A DNA stretch of 64,000 nt from Loripinus fragilis (GCA_964019695.1 OZ026515.1:39262994-39326993), one strand, 5' to 3'. Numbered from the stretch's first letter, positions 11,666 to 22,650 are shown. Translations and numbers: made by a program. Notes: generated from the sequence alone by a model not told the origin.

Positions 11666-12277
11666 TCGCCTGCTATCGCATTGAGAAGTTTTTTGGTCAC
11701 TCTGAAAAGATTAAAATTTATGACCGGATCAAATTTCATGCTCGTGTGAGATGAACATGAAAAAAAGTTTCATGACCTGGAGGTCTGGTCTGGTTCATTA
11801 CACACACGTATTAGCTGAATGTCCATACCAGGATGCTCAGCCAGGCATTGTTTGTTCACAAACTCCAGGGCGCTGTAGCCAGTTGTCTATATTATACATG
11901 TAGGTCTCTCTTGTCCGCCAGGTACAGACAGAAGCAATTGCAGACAACAATACCGTCCTTGTTCTCAACGCGACCACGTCTTCATTAAATCAAATTAATG
12001 TTCGAACTGTCAATGCCATCATTTTAACTGTCCATCGGTACATCTAATGACCAATCAAAAATCGCGCATCATTTTCATTCACATTGGTCATTTGTTGTTG
12101 AAATCTGGAAATATGTGCACCTAAAAGAGTAGGGTGTTGCGCATCACTGTACTGATATATGTGTGTGACGTAAAAATTGTTTCATCGGAAATCTGCGTTT
12201 GAGTCATTGGGCAATTACTTATGTCTGATCTTAGAGGAAAAGAAGAGGAAGTGTTGGCCATCCTTGCCTAACCCCGT

Positions 12278-12299
12278 GGGCGGGCGAGACTTTATAAAT
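12278..12299 (+). promoter_or_regulatory. GC box and TATA box of the secreted-protein gene
   Basis: GGGCGGGCG (12278-12286) is followed by TTTATAAAT (12291-12299). Transcription would be expected to start about 30 bp further on, near 12320-12330, leaving a short 5' UTR before the ATG at 12380. The position fits the only good start codon with a signal-peptide reading. Not experimentally supported. Confidence 0.6.
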
Positions 12300-12379
12300 G
12301 CTAAACAGAAACAACTGACAGAATAACAATTTTACAAACTGATTTAAAATAATCTTCGTTTAGTGATAAGACACAAAGT

Positions 12380-12415
12380 ATGGAAGTGATAACTAAAGGA
12401 TTAGTGCTATTATTT
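12380..12415 (+). CDS. Exon 1 of the secreted-protein gene (signal peptide start)
   Basis: ATG at 12380 opens 12 codons (MEVITKGLVLLF) that end at a TTT|GTAAGT donor in phase 0. It is the start chosen because it alone places a hydrophobic leader ahead of the exons downstream. Confidence 0.75.
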
Positions 12416-15400
12416 GTAAGTACATGTATAAACAGTCTTGTTTGTCTCTACGTTCAGCTCCATCAAATGCCTATATTTCGTGAGCATCAATATCTAGTAG
12501 ATCTGTATTGTAATTGACATTGCGGCCATGCGCGGATCCAGAAAGTTTTGTCAGAGGGGCCCAACTTTGACAATGTTTTTTTAGGTGTTTAGAGGATCAA
12601 AACACCATTAAAAGCGGGACATCATCGTCTCGCCAGCGAAACGCCGGGGCCCAACTTTGACAATGTTTTTTTAGGTGTTTAGAGGATCAAAACACCATTA
12701 AAAGCGGGACATCATCGTCTTGCCAGCGAAACGCCGGGGCCGATGGTGGCCCAACATTGAATGCTGGCTTAGTAGCTTTGTGATTTTCCATGGGATCTGG
12801 ACCAGTATTGCTCAGAAACCCTATATTTGTATTATACTAGTGATGTTATCTCATTTGTAAAACAAGTTTCAAGATATTTTGCTCAACATCTCTTGAACAG
12901 AATAGAATCACCGAATGGTAATTTCATTTAATTGTGTGTGAGCCTTGATATTGTCAAGATCTAGTTACATGCTGAGCTACATGTAGCTAGGAACATACAC
13001 ATCAGTTGCCAGCTTGGCAAGTAAAGTGCTAAAACATTTAAATTTTACTCGCTAAAGACTCATGTTTTTCCCCCAATCCATTGCTCTCACGCGCAGGCTC
13101 TGATTCAAATCTGAAAAAGGGATCGTCTGGACACACAGTTGACTTTTTTCTTGCTCATGTCATCCACAAACATTTGGAACCCCTATTTTGTCTGCAAACT
13201 CACGACAAAACATCGGGCTTGATCTGGATCAAAACTGTTTGTGACACTCTGGTGCTTTTCCTGAAAGATGTTTTTGATTGACACTCTGGTGCTTATTCCT
13301 GAAAGAGGTTTTTGATAACGTTAAAAAAATTCAGCTGACGAACAAAAACATGTAGCAAAGAGTTAGAGTACAACATGTAGCAAAGAGTTAAAGTACGCAA
13401 AGAGCATTCAAGATACATGAGTGAAAGTTTTCAGGATTATTCCTGAATTCAGGATTTTGTGGCTGGAAAGTCAGCCTCAAAATGGTGAATTAGGGAGATT
13501 ATAATAGGTTTGTATACAGTCTGTCTAAAGGCAACTGATCATTTAAACTTGAAATTGTGAATATTTAATGGGCATACTACAAGTTTTAAGATTGGAGCTT
13601 CAAAAGTTCATGATTTGGAAATGTTGAACTTTCACCCATGAAGATACATCTACTTGCTATTTGAGCCGTGACATGAGATTTCCAACGAGTTGGTATGTGC
13701 GATCAGCAAAGACTCAGACCAGCCTGCGCATACGCACAGTCTGATCAGAGACTTTGCTAGTCGCTTGAATATTCTATGACTGTTTAGATACTGACTGAAC
13801 ATCATTTGGAGTTTCTAAGCTTAAAAGGAGGCTGCACAGGCTCGTCTGAGTCTACACTTGTCAAAATCCCACATTGTTGAGAATCACATGCCACGGCTCA
13901 TTTCCCTTTTCTATTTAGTGAAGATTTGTTCATTTTTCAGATTGCTGTTTTTACATCAGCTATCCATCTACAAAATCGACCAGATGTTCGTAGAGCAGTT
14001 TGTCGGGTGAGATACTTATTTAGTTGTCTTTTTCTACATAACATTGTAATCAACTAATGATACGGTGCATACACAACCATATCCACTTTCTAAACACATG
14101 AACTGCTCATTTGGCATCACCAAAATTTAGAAAAAAGCTATCTCAGTGAACCCGTGAGGAAGAGAATCAATACAGTATAAAGTTAAATCAAGGGACCAGC
14201 GCGCCCATCAACGCCAAAGTAAATTTTCAAATTATCTCAAATTTGAATATAAGGTGAACATTAACACATTATTTTCTTATGGCCAAAAGTGGTGTCAAGC
14301 AGCATATGGCTTTTTCATTATTTGGAGTTTGTCCATTTATATTTTAGTGCAAGCCTACGACTGTTGGCTAGAAATATTGAATGCTAAAAATCATTTTTGT
14401 AAAGTCAAATGCCTAACCTACATAAATCAATGAAGAAAAAAAAACTTCATACACCATTTTGAAGTTAAATCATTTTTGTATCGTGAAAAATGGTTAAAAT
14501 CTTAGAGACTAAATTGTGTTTTGGCAGCCATTTTGGATACCATCTTTGACACCATATTTAATATACCAATGTAGATTAATTAGCAAAAGTAAGAAATGTT
14601 AATACATACAAGAATTAGGTGGAAAACGATCCAGTTTTCATATTTTTGGTGCGAACCAGGTAACAGTACAAGCATTTTCCTTGTATGCCTGACCTCTTAG
14701 AAGCCATCTTGCTTTTCTCTAATTTCTCAATGATGACAGGGTGTCATCAGTTGGATTCTTTATTGACAAGGTCTTACCTACAAGAATCACTAAAGAAAAA
14801 AAAACTTTATATGCCATTTCCAGGTCAAACTGGTTTTCTGCCGGACTAAACCATAACAAGACACCGCGCTCTTCTGTGCTTCTTATCTAAATCGTTGGAC
14901 CCTATATTGGAGGAGCCCGAAGTAACATTCAAAGACTTAAATCTCTGTTGCTTTTGCAAGGAAACAAATATGGATTTATATCTAGATTAAGACTCATCAT
15001 TAATTTAAAGAAATGCAATTAGTTTTTCGGATGCTTGAAAGTATGAACTCAATTCAAAGTAATATCATGTTTACTTTCACGGATCATCCCTACGTATAAT
15101 ATATGGTCCGTGTAACTTTGAACTTAACTTAGGGCGGGTCATACGTTCATGAACATACGAAAAAGGAACACCATTATGATGGATTCGGAACATCGGAAAA
15201 GGCAACATGAACTCGGACAGCTAATGAAACGAACAAGAAACTAGTTTTTACACGTGCGAACCAGATGTGGGCTCGCCGCCAATTCGCTGTTTCGTATAGG
15301 AGCTGGGCCCGAGTTTGAACGTGTTGTATATTCTGAAGTTTATTAGGTGTTAAAGGGTTGCAAAAATCTAATGGTAGCCCTAAGTAAAGGTCTGCTATGA

Positions 15401-17916
15401 AAATGTAATATATAGGAACTGAGGGCGTTTATTTTACGGAGATATTCATGTCAAAATCTTTTTTATTTACAGCGAGCGCCACCATGTTGTCCTGGCCATG
15501 CCTGTAGAGCCTACCAACAATTCGATAGCTCTACTCCAGTGGCGGCTTGCGCAAGAACAGTGGAAGGGCGACGTAAGTATTTGAAACATTTTCCCGCCAT
15601 TCACGCAAATGTCGTAGGCTTACTTTGGTAGCCTATATTGCGAACACTATGTACCCAGGCAGATCAGACTGCTCCTAAGCAGTCTGACCAGGGTTCATAG
15701 CGTTTGCCTCTTATGCTTTAGCTTCTATGACAAAATCAATATAGAACGCATTTGTTTAAACGCAACAGACAAACAGAAGTAAATTGTCTTGCTCAACTGA
15801 GCTCCTATGAATCGGTATATAGATTATGGCAATTATCATATTGCATAAACGAGCATGTTCAGCTATCAAGTTGGACAAGCTGACTCGACCTTGGCTTTAG
15901 CCTACGTCTGTTTCTATACTTTATATTTGTAAATAAGGAAGACTCGGATGAGAATGCACATGCTCATGTATGCCTGAACTAGTCACCTGTGTGATAAGGA
16001 TCATTTTCACGCGCGCTGTTCATTTTCGTCGATGTTTGTTTGTTTGTTTGTTTCGATTCTTTATATTCCATCAACAATCTTTCAGTTAAACAGGGACGGG
16101 TCTTCCTGGGTTGAACCAGTACTAAGCTAGGATAAATGAGTTTTCGTCGATGTAGAAGGCCAGATTAGCATTTACTTACTTCAGTATGATCAGTAGGTGT
16201 GTCATAGTGTGCCACGAAATAGCATGTGCCTTGCGAAGACTCAGTTCAGCCTGGTCATCCACCAAGCTTGGTCAAAGCCTTTGCACTCCGCATTTAGAAG
16301 CTTCTCACAGGCATTGTTTGATAAGATTTGTTGTGTGCACTTGAATTTTTGTTGATTGTGTCAATAAGATGGCAATGACTGTAAGCGCACCTGAGCATCC
16401 CAGGGGCGGATTCGGGATTCAATCGAAAGGGGTTCATATGTTTAAAGAGACGGGGGTTCGCTTTGCTGATTTTATCTCATTTTTCTTAAATATCCCATGA
16501 AAATGAAATCATTTGGTCTCACTGAGACCAAATTATTTCATTTTCATGGATATTTAAAAATGGGGGACAGGAAGTGGGGTTCGAGCGACCCCCCCCCCGC
16601 TCCGACCCCCTACTGGATCCGCCAGTGGATTCACTGGTCGCCATGCAATATGTGCCATTTTCATTCACGAAATAGCTCAATATTTTTCAGCCATGTACAA
16701 ACCTGGTTCACGTGCACAAAGAAGTATCTGTGGAAACCCAAGAAATGAATTTTTCGGAAGACGTTCACCTCCACGAGGGTTTCCGGGCAGACCTGGTTCT
16801 AGATTTGGCGGGAGATTAGGTGATGCAAGACGGCCTTCGAGATTTGGACCACCTTTGGATAGGAGACAATTTCCTCCTTCAAGAGGCCAGCTCAGAAGAC
16901 CAGGTTGGGGAAATGAAAACAGATTTAATTGGAATGATAACGGAAGGGGTTGGGATGGTGACAACAATAACAGGCGTGGCCCGCCTTCTGGTATCCGGTG
17001 GGGTTCTCCAGCAGACCGACTTACCAATATGTTATCTCAGCGAAATATATTCGGTGGTCAACAGGGTTTCTCAGGGCCACCACCAGGGCCACCAGGTGGT
17101 GGATTCCAAGATCCAAGAAGACCTGATGTAGCACCTCCCATCATCGACATGGGTGGTCAGTTTGGCAGGCATGGTGGACAATTCGGCAGCCAGGCTGTAC
17201 AGTTTGGTAGTCAGGGCGCACAATTCAGTAGTCAGGACGGACAATTTGGTATAGGATCTCAACGTGGACAGTTGGGTTTAGGATCTCAGGCTGGACAGTT
17301 GGGGCCCCAGGGAGAAGAGTTGGGATTAGGATCCCAAGGACAATTGGGTTTAGGTTCCCAGGGTGGGCAGATGGGTTTAGGACCCCAGGGTGGACAGTTT
17401 GGTGCCCAAAGTCCAGATTTCATGGGGACAATGTCTCGTTTTGGTGGTCAAGCACAAGACTTCCAGGGAAGTTCTGTCGGAGGTTCCATGTTCAGCCCAG
17501 CTCAGTCAATGGGGTTAGATGTTAGTCAAGCAGGTTTTGCTGGGACCGAACCTATGCTGTTCGAGGGGCAGTCAAGTGCTGCAACAAGGACCAGTATACC
17601 GGGATCAGGTGTAAAGAAACAGTCATCATCATCTACGTCAGAGCAGCAACAGTTTGGAATGGCTGCAAAAGCTACTATACCGGGAGCTCCGGGACCCGGG
17701 TCCATGGGATCGCAGCAACCACATGGATCAGGTACTCTGGGGTCACAGCTTCCACATGGAGCTCAGAAACCAGGAACTTTGGGATCACAGTCACCTCAGA
17801 GAGTTCCGGGACTAGAAACCCTATTATCACAGCCACCACATGGAGCTCCAGGACCAGGAGCCGTAGGATCACATCCACATGGCTCACCACATGCCAATCC
17901 AGGGCCTCAAGGCTAG
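12380..17916 (+). CDS. Predicted secreted Cys-head, Gly/Gln/Pro-rich tail protein (4 exons)
   Basis: Joining 12380-12415, 13941-14006, 15473-15572 and 16691-17916 gives one frame of 475 residues; introns are GT-AG with phases 0, 0 and 1. Residues 1 to about 19 are a signal peptide (hydrophobic core GLVLLFIAVFTSA). All six cysteines lie in residues 33-81 (33, 39, 40, 45, 60, 81; vicinal CC). The rest has none: about 82-190 is Arg/Gly/Pro-rich with several RR pairs, about 220-315 has GSQGGQ(F/L/M)G repeats, and about 400-475 repeats GSQxPHGAPGPG. A TATA box lies 81 bp before the ATG. Poly(A) is unclear; an AATAAA at 18340 is one option. I recognise no family. Secretion is well supported; a structural role such as shell matrix, byssus or mucus is only a guess from composition. 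Confidence 0.8.
12527..12840 (+). repeat. CGCGGATCCAGAAA-type element with a 90-bp tandem duplication, in intron 1
   Basis: The left end is CATGCGCGGATCCAGAAAG. Positions 12556-12645 and 12646-12735 are the same 90-bp unit with one visible mismatch. The unit contains the GCCAGCGAAACGCC motif shared with 47335-47370. The right end is not clear. Confidence 0.75.
13085..13390 (+). repeat. Decayed family B material in intron 1
   Basis: Scattered B landmarks are visible (GGGCTTGATCTGGATCAAA, CTGTTTGTGACACTCTGG, AGCAAAGAGTTA). A short tandem repeat TGACACTCTGGTGCTT is at 13240 and 13279, and ACATGTAGCAAAGAGTTA recurs at 13348 and 13373. Confidence 0.5.
13662..13900 (+). mobile_element. Family D MITE, in intron 1 next to exon 2
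   Basis: Ends TGAGCCGTGACATG and CATGCCACGGCTCA are inverted. The inner hairpin is GCCTGCGCATACGCACAGTC. The right end is 40 bp from the start of exon 2, so the last bases of the element may lie close to the branch point. Confidence 0.85.
13941..14006 (+). CDS. Exon 2 of the secreted-protein gene
   Basis: The acceptor is TTTTTCAG at 13940 and the donor is CGG|GTGAGA. The exon has 22 codons that finish the hydrophobic leader (IAVFTSA) and carry the first cysteine (Cys33). A family D MITE ends 40 bp upstream. Confidence 0.78.
14007..15472 (+). other. Intron 2 of the secreted-protein gene, nothing else recognised
   Basis: AT-rich. Two loosely similar segments (around 14420-14480 and 14780-14840, both with AAAGAAAAAAAAACTT and GCCATTT) suggest an old internal repeat. 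No exon is supported. Confidence 0.55.
15473..15572 (+). CDS. Exon 3 of the secreted-protein gene (Cys-rich)
   Basis: The acceptor is TTTACAG at 15472 and the donor is CGAC|GTAAGT, phase 1. It encodes 33 codons with four of the six cysteines, including the CCPGHAC segment (residues 39-45). Confidence 0.8.
15620..15735 (+). repeat. Partial family E MITE, in intron 3
   Basis: GTAGCCTATATTGCGAACAC, GATCAGACTGCTCC, CAGTCTGACCAGGGTTCATAG and GTTTGCCTCTTATG match the centre of family E. The TTAA-type ends are missing. Confidence 0.65.
16040..16142 (-). mobile_element. Truncated tRNA-derived SINE, in intron 3
   Basis: Only the 3' half is present: GATTCTTTATATTCCATCAAC, TCTTTCAGTTAAACAGGGAC, GGTCTTCCTGGGTTGAACC and GTACTAAGCTAGGATAAATG in minus orientation. 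The tRNA-like head is absent. Confidence 0.75.
16400..16628. mobile_element. GGCGGATCC-ended fold-back element, in intron 3
   Basis: The left end CCAGGGGCGGATTCGGG pairs loosely with CTGGATCCGCCAGTGG at the right. The centre is a perfect-looking hairpin at about 16488-16555: ATGAAAATGAAAT...ATTTCATTTTCAT around GGTCTCACTGAGACC. It ends 62 bp before exon 4. Confidence 0.7.
16691..17916 (+). CDS. Exon 4 of the secreted-protein gene (tail)
   Basis: The acceptor is TTTTTCAG at 16690. The first two bases complete a split Pro codon and the frame then stays open for 407 codons to a TAG at 17914. It includes the last cysteine (Cys81) and the whole repeat tail. It is visibly more GC-rich than the flanks. 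Confidence 0.85.
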
Positions 17917-17997
17917 TGCAATTGTTGGCGTGATTTAAGGCAATTATCCATTTAAAAAGAAAATTGCCGTTTTACAAATGCAATGTTCACAATAGTT

Positions 17998-18245
17998 TTA
18001 ACCCTTAATGCGCCAATTGCAACAAAAGTCGTCTGCTTTTTTCGTCTGCTGAAATGTTTAAGAAACCTCTATGGCAAACAGTGTGGATCCAGATCAGACT
18101 GCTCCTGTAGGAGCAGTCTGTTCTGGGTCCACGCTGTTTGCTTCTATACTTGATTTGTCAGTAATGCTAGGCAATTGTTTGCAGCAGACGACTTCAGCAG
18201 ACAACATTTTCAGATGCATTTTTTTCTTGGCACTTCAAGGGTTAA
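17998..18245 (+). mobile_element. Family C MITE (TTAA-flanked, piggyBac-like), 248 bp
   Basis: Ends TTAACCCTTAATGCGCCAA and TTCAAGGGTTAA are inverted. The core is GTGTGGATCCAGATCAGACT, then GCTCCTGTAGGAGC, then the complement. TTAA at both ends next to CCC...GGG is the piggyBac pattern (inference). It lies 81 bp after the stop codon and may be part of the 3' UTR. Confidence 0.88.
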
Positions 18246-18829
18246 TATAAAGGCAAGTAGGTCGGGCCAACCTGTTTAATTTAAAGTACAGTAGTCTTTA
18301 TGCCTTGTCACCAGAAAACTTAAATTTGCTGCTACAAAAAATAAAAAATGGAGTTTTAAAAATGGGCCCTTGTTGCAAAAAAACTTCTTGCATGCAAACA
18401 TCTGAGGCACAGAGCAGCATGCGCAGATGTGTATGCTGATCAGTGCCTTTGTTATGGCTTTCTGGAAAGCCTTACAAATACTTTTCTAGCTAGTCTCAGT
18501 AGCTGAGCATGCTGAATTCACTCACTGGGTCACAAACCCAGAGCAAATTTTCACATGACAAGGTCCAAATGATGTAGCAAATGTTGATAACAATCTAGGT
18601 GGTGAAGAACAAAGACGCCGATCAGACTGCATGGGCTGATCTGTGTCTCTGTTGCTCACTCATGTAACTTTTCTCATGACATGGCAAAACTACTGCCATT
18701 GGAATGATAAATCCATTTGTGTAAATAGTTTTATTCCGAATGATAGATACCAGAATATTGCTTCTAAAAATCATGATACTATTCTGAACAAGCAAACAAA
18801 CAAAAAGAAATGACCAACATAGGTCCCAA

Positions 18830-18965
18830 TCTGGATCCAAACCATTTGACACTCTGACGCTGTTCCTGAGAAAGATTTCTTTGAAAAAGTCAACTTTGAA
18901 AAAAAAGTCAGCAGACGACAACAAAAGTATAAAAAAATTACCCAGGATGCAAAGAATAGTTAAGA
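18830..18965 (-). mobile_element. Half of a family B MITE
   Basis: On the minus strand it reads GCATCCTGGGTAATTTTTT, GTCGTCTGCTGAC, TTGAAAAAG, GTGTCAAATGGTTTGGATCC and CAGATTGGGACC, and then stops at the hairpin centre. Confidence 0.7.
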
Positions 18966-18997
18966 TTGATGCTTCACATGCAGTCATCAAAATATAA

Positions 18998-19190
18998 CCA
19001 TAAGGCCAGTTTAGCGATTTTTTAAGCGTAAAATAGCTATTATATCCTTACCTTTCAATTTAAACATGTGTTTTGGGTGCTCAATAGAACCGTCTCTATG
19101 AGACGGTTCTTTTGAGAACCCACATGTTTTGGATGAGAAATAAAGAAAATAGTTTTCCAATACGCACTCTTATCTGGAGGCCTGATAACT
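18998..19190 (-). mobile_element. Family A MITE
   Basis: The core hairpin is GAACCGTCTCTATGAGACGGTTC, flanked by TTTTGGGTGCTCAATA and TTTTGAGAACCCACATG. The outer parts are TAAGCGTAAAATAG on the left and ATACGCACTCTTATCTGGAG on the right. It is the reverse orientation of the copies at 29125 and 30775. Confidence 0.85.
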
Positions 19191-19360
19191 AATGCCATGT
19201 TACCAGAAGGCACTGCAGATGCACTGGTTGATCCAGTCCCTTTACCTTGCCATAATTTCTGGCACAGGACATCTTATGTAGTTTCTGTGAAACAAGTTTT
19301 AGCATGCTGTATTTGACCTAATTAGCCCACATGATATTCTAAGTGCATACTTAATACGTA

Positions 19361-19604
19361 ACCCTTTCCCTTCCAGTCACGATTTTTGTCATATCCAATC
19401 TCTTCTGCTTATGTTCTAAGGTATTAGGTAGCCTATATTGCAAACAATATGAACCCAGTTCAGACTGCTCCCATGGGAGCAGTCTAATCAGGGTCCATAG
19501 TACTTGTTTCCATGATAAAACTAGTCTGAAGTGCACTTGAATATATGCAACAGGTGTAAAAAGCAGACATTTTCAGGACAAAAATATTGGCCGGATAAAG
19601 GTTA
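19361..19604 (-). mobile_element. Family E MITE
   Basis: It starts TAACCCTTCCCTTCCAG and ends GGCCGGATAAAGGTTAA. The core has GACTGCTCCCATGGGAGCAGTC with GAACCCAG before and CAGGGTCCATAG after. Confidence 0.75.
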
Positions 19605-19679
19605 ATGGGCTATTTACATTATATGAACTTTTGTATGTGTAACTTCATTATTAACCCTTAATTTGTATATGGGAAACTC

Positions 19680-19905
19680 ATATATGGGTAAATTCTACAA
19701 GCAGTGAGGACCCAAATGAAATGCCGCATTATGCGGCATTTCATCAGGGTCTACGCTGTTTGTAAAGGTAAAAAAATATCTTCAAACAAAAGACTACAAT
19801 ATTTTTTGAAAGTTATAACTGACACCTCTAGATGTGTACAATGGACTCACCCAAGTTTATCGTATCAGACCAGAAGGAAGAATCCATTAGTATAAAAAAA
19901 GGTTA
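19680..19905 (+). mobile_element. Family H MITE
   Basis: The core hairpin is ATGAAATGCCGCATTATGCG GCATTTCAT, preceded by GGACCCA and followed by CAGGGTCTACGCTGTTTG. It ends near CAGAAGGAAGAATCCATTAGT. A second copy is at 20990 and a reverse one at 23560. Confidence 0.75.
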
Positions 19906-19924
19906 ATATGGGTTCATAACTTGA

Positions 19925-19995
19925 ATGAAAATAGAGGTGGATCCTGATCAGCTGGCTTCTAGAAAAGTCAGTTGATCTGGATCTATACTGTATAA
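19925..19995 (+). mobile_element. Family F hairpin element
   Basis: GGTGGATCCTGATCAGCTGG, then CTTCTAGAAAAG, then TCAGTTGATCTGGATCTATACTG form a hairpin. The rest of the element is not clear. Confidence 0.6.
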
Positions 19996-20018
19996 AGAAT
20001 TTTGAAAGTTATGCAAGT

Positions 20019-20520
20019 GTGCTTATTAGGCCAAACACACTATGTAAAGGTATAATAAAGGAAGCACATCTGTATATAGATCAATGTTATGATGGTATAA
20101 TTTATTTATATAAGGATGCCAAAGGCAGATTAAATACATGTAAAATAAAGACAATGTTGTTTTCTCTTATTTGTCCCTTTCAAAATGAATGCCTTGTATT
20201 GCTTTTCGGTGAATATTTCTTGCATACAGTACCATCAACCAGTTTATTTACAGGGGCTTGTATTTATGAGTCTTTGTTTCTTTGTCTGATGCTTAGGAAC
20301 CTTCTCTTCAATTCCATCCTCACATTTTGACAAAATAACAGACCAGAAAAAAATGAAATTTTGACCAAACTGAATCCTAGAAAAGCCACTATTTTTCTTA
20401 TGCTCGGTTTGAACATTTTTTCATATCCTTAAATCCTCTGACTTTCGTCGCTTCAACGCACGTATAACATTTCCCAAGGGCTAATATCACTAAAAAATCA
20501 TAACTTCAAGCCCCACGTGG
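20019..20520. other. Intergenic DNA, nothing recognised
   Basis: A 103-codon open frame runs through 20019-20330 but it has no splice, promoter or family support and an AT-driven composition. Confidence 0.45.
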
Positions 20521-20544
20521 GTTCATTCCTTTTTTGTATGATAA

Positions 20545-20591
20545 TGTGTGTGTGTTTAACGTCTCACCAACAGCTAAGGTCATACGGAGAT

Positions 20592-20631
<40 letters not shown>

Positions 20632-20735
20632 GCTTAATGTCTTATCTGCCAGACTGGATAAGCTGAGGATTGAACCAGCAATCCCTGGTTTACCAGGTGA
20701 TTTGTTTTCCACTACACCACAGCAGATTCTTTGTA
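20545..20735 (-). mobile_element. tRNA-derived SINE holding a 30-G run
   Basis: On the minus strand a tRNA-like head (GTGGTGTAGTGGAAAAC, then GGTTCAATCC) matches the SINE at 11451. The tail side has TTAACGTCTCACCAACAGC in plus sense. A run of 30 G (20595-20624) separates head and tail. Confidence 0.65.
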
Positions 20736-20989
20736 TCCTATTTAGAGAGTGTGTGCAGGCAAGACTCAGTTTAGTCTCGGCATCCAACCAGGCTGGTCAG
20801 AGTCTTCACTGTGCACATTTATCCTTTTCATTCTGATGAATTATCTTATACATTTTGATACAATAAGTATGGAATTGTCCATTTTCTGTTACTATAGCAA
20901 TGGTTAAAGTCAAATAAACTCCACCCTTTACACTTGGGTAATTGTTCTAATAAATCACCAAGAGGAAATTAACACTTTGTGGACCAGAA

Positions 20990-21245
20990 ACCCCTGAACA
21001 GGTACTTTGACAAACAGTGAAGACCCAGATGAAATGCCGCAAAATGCGGCCTTTCATCAGGGTCTACACTGTTTACGAAGACAAAATCTATCTTCATCAG
21101 GGTCTACACTGTTTACGAAGACAAAATTGATCTTCAGAGAAAGAAATACAATATTTTATTGGAAATTATAACCTGTGTATATACAATGGACCATCCCAAG
21201 TGTATTGTATAAAATCAGATGGAAGAATCCATTAGTACACAAAGG
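20990..21245 (+). mobile_element. Family H MITE with a small internal duplication
   Basis: The hairpin ATGAAATGCCGCAAAATGCG GCCTTTCAT sits after AGTGAAGACCCAG. Then TCATCAGGGTCTACACTGTT plus TACGAAGACAAAAT occurs twice in a row (about 21053 and 21094), a 41-bp duplication. Confidence 0.75.
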
Positions 21246-21569
21246 GTTTGTATAAGCAACTTTTTTTGCCTCAGAGTGGACCAGCATCTGATCTGGGTCT
21301 GCACTGTTTACCTATGTTCTAGGCTTTTTAAAACAGTTTAAGGCACAAAAAGTAGTTTTTACGGTATGTCAATTTTTTATATAGCTTCGGCCTAGTGCCT
21401 GATTACAATGCAAGAATAAATAACAACGAGATCTTTTGAGATATATAAGCAGAAAAAGTTTATTATCATAATCATTACACATGCATACCTTGAAACATTC
21501 AACTCATTAAATGGGCCAGTACATGGGGTTTTGGTACATATAACATATGCTATCCAGGAGACAAAATTA

Positions 21570-21805
21570 TTTCAATGATGAACTTGTCCTGCAGGACCAG
21601 TGACTTACAATTTTCACTCGTCCTGCAAACACATGCACTTGTCCTTTAAAAGCGTATGTAATATAGAACATAAGAGAGTAATATGTAACATGACTTCCTT
21701 GAGTAATTCTTCCCAAAGCACTCCTCCTGTAGGACAAGTGCTTTGGGAAGAATCACTCGTCCTTTCTAGATTTTACTCGTAATTACAAGCAGACAAGTGG
21801 AATTT
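21570..21805. mobile_element. GGACAAGT-rich element
   Basis: Alternating ACTTGTCCT and AGGACAAGT words occur, with a hairpin GATTCTTCCCAAAGCACTCC, then TCCTGTAGGA, then AAGTGCTTTGGGAAGAATC around 21702-21754 with imperfect pairing. The same words make up the element at 35565-36009. Confidence 0.6.
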
Positions 21806-21989
21806 TTGTCCCCTGCTATCAGTGAAGGCTCACACAAGCCTGCACATGTGTGCAGACTTGCTACAGCCTTCAGTATTTTGAGGCTTTTTTTCCATTGAAA
21901 ATCCTGAATTCAGAAATTATCCTAAAAACTTTTACCCATGTACTACAAACTTTGTTTCGCCAAACAGTATATCTGATTCTGATTTGTAT

Positions 21990-22176
21990 GCTGTTTTTTT
22001 TCATGCTTTTTTGTCATTTGCTGACTTTTTTCAAAATTAACTTTTTCAAATAATTCTTTCATTGTCAAACAGTTTGGATCCAGATCAGGCCCAATGTTCT
22101 ATCAGGCCTGATCTAGGTCCAAACTGCAAAGATCTTCAGCAGATGACAAAATTCACCACTGGCAAGCAAAGTGTTA
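21990..22176 (+). mobile_element. Family B MITE
   Basis: It shows CATGCTTTTTTGTC, TGCTGACTTTTTTC, the core AAACAGTTTGGATCCAGATC AGGCCC with its complement, TCTTCAGCAGATGACAAAA and the end GGCAAGCAAAGTGTTAA. The left TTAA end is lost. Confidence 0.8.
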
Positions 22177-22454
22177 ATAGTAATGCACATGAAATGGCCA
22201 AAACAACATGCATTGAGTTAAGTCATTTCCTATGCAATAGGTTTATGGATACCCCTATCTTTCACTGGTATCTTTCATACAGTTAACACAGACATACAAG
22301 AGTACATACACAATAAGCATGTCAAACATAAACGGCCTAAACCATTTTCCTGCCATTCACAACAAATGCTGTCTGCTTGCTCAACTATCTCAACTACTGG
22401 TGAACTTTGGTAGACTATATTCTTCCTTGAGAACAATTGGATCAGATTCAGAAT

Positions 22455-22650
22455 CTACAGGCCTTTGGTTAAGAGTGCGTAACGGAAAAATATTTTTCTC
22501 ATTTCTCAACCAAAACATATGTTGTGGGTACTCAAAAGAGCCGTCTCAATGAGATGGTTCTTTTGAGCACCCAAAACATACGCTAAAAAATATGGGTAAG
22601 AAAATATTTATAATTTTACGCTGAAAATTTTGTTTATCTAAATATGTGGA
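22455..22650 (+). mobile_element. Family A MITE
   Basis: It shows GTTAAGAGTGCGTAACGG, CAACCAAAACATATGTTG, the core AGAGCCGTCTCAATGAGATGGTTCT, CCCAAAACATACG and TTTTACGCTGAAAATTTTG in order. Confidence 0.88.

Noticed and set aside
16677..17131. Open frames on the minus strand and in another plus frame over the secreted-protein exon
   Set aside because: They are shadows of the GC-rich exon 4; only the main frame continues exons 1-3 in phase.
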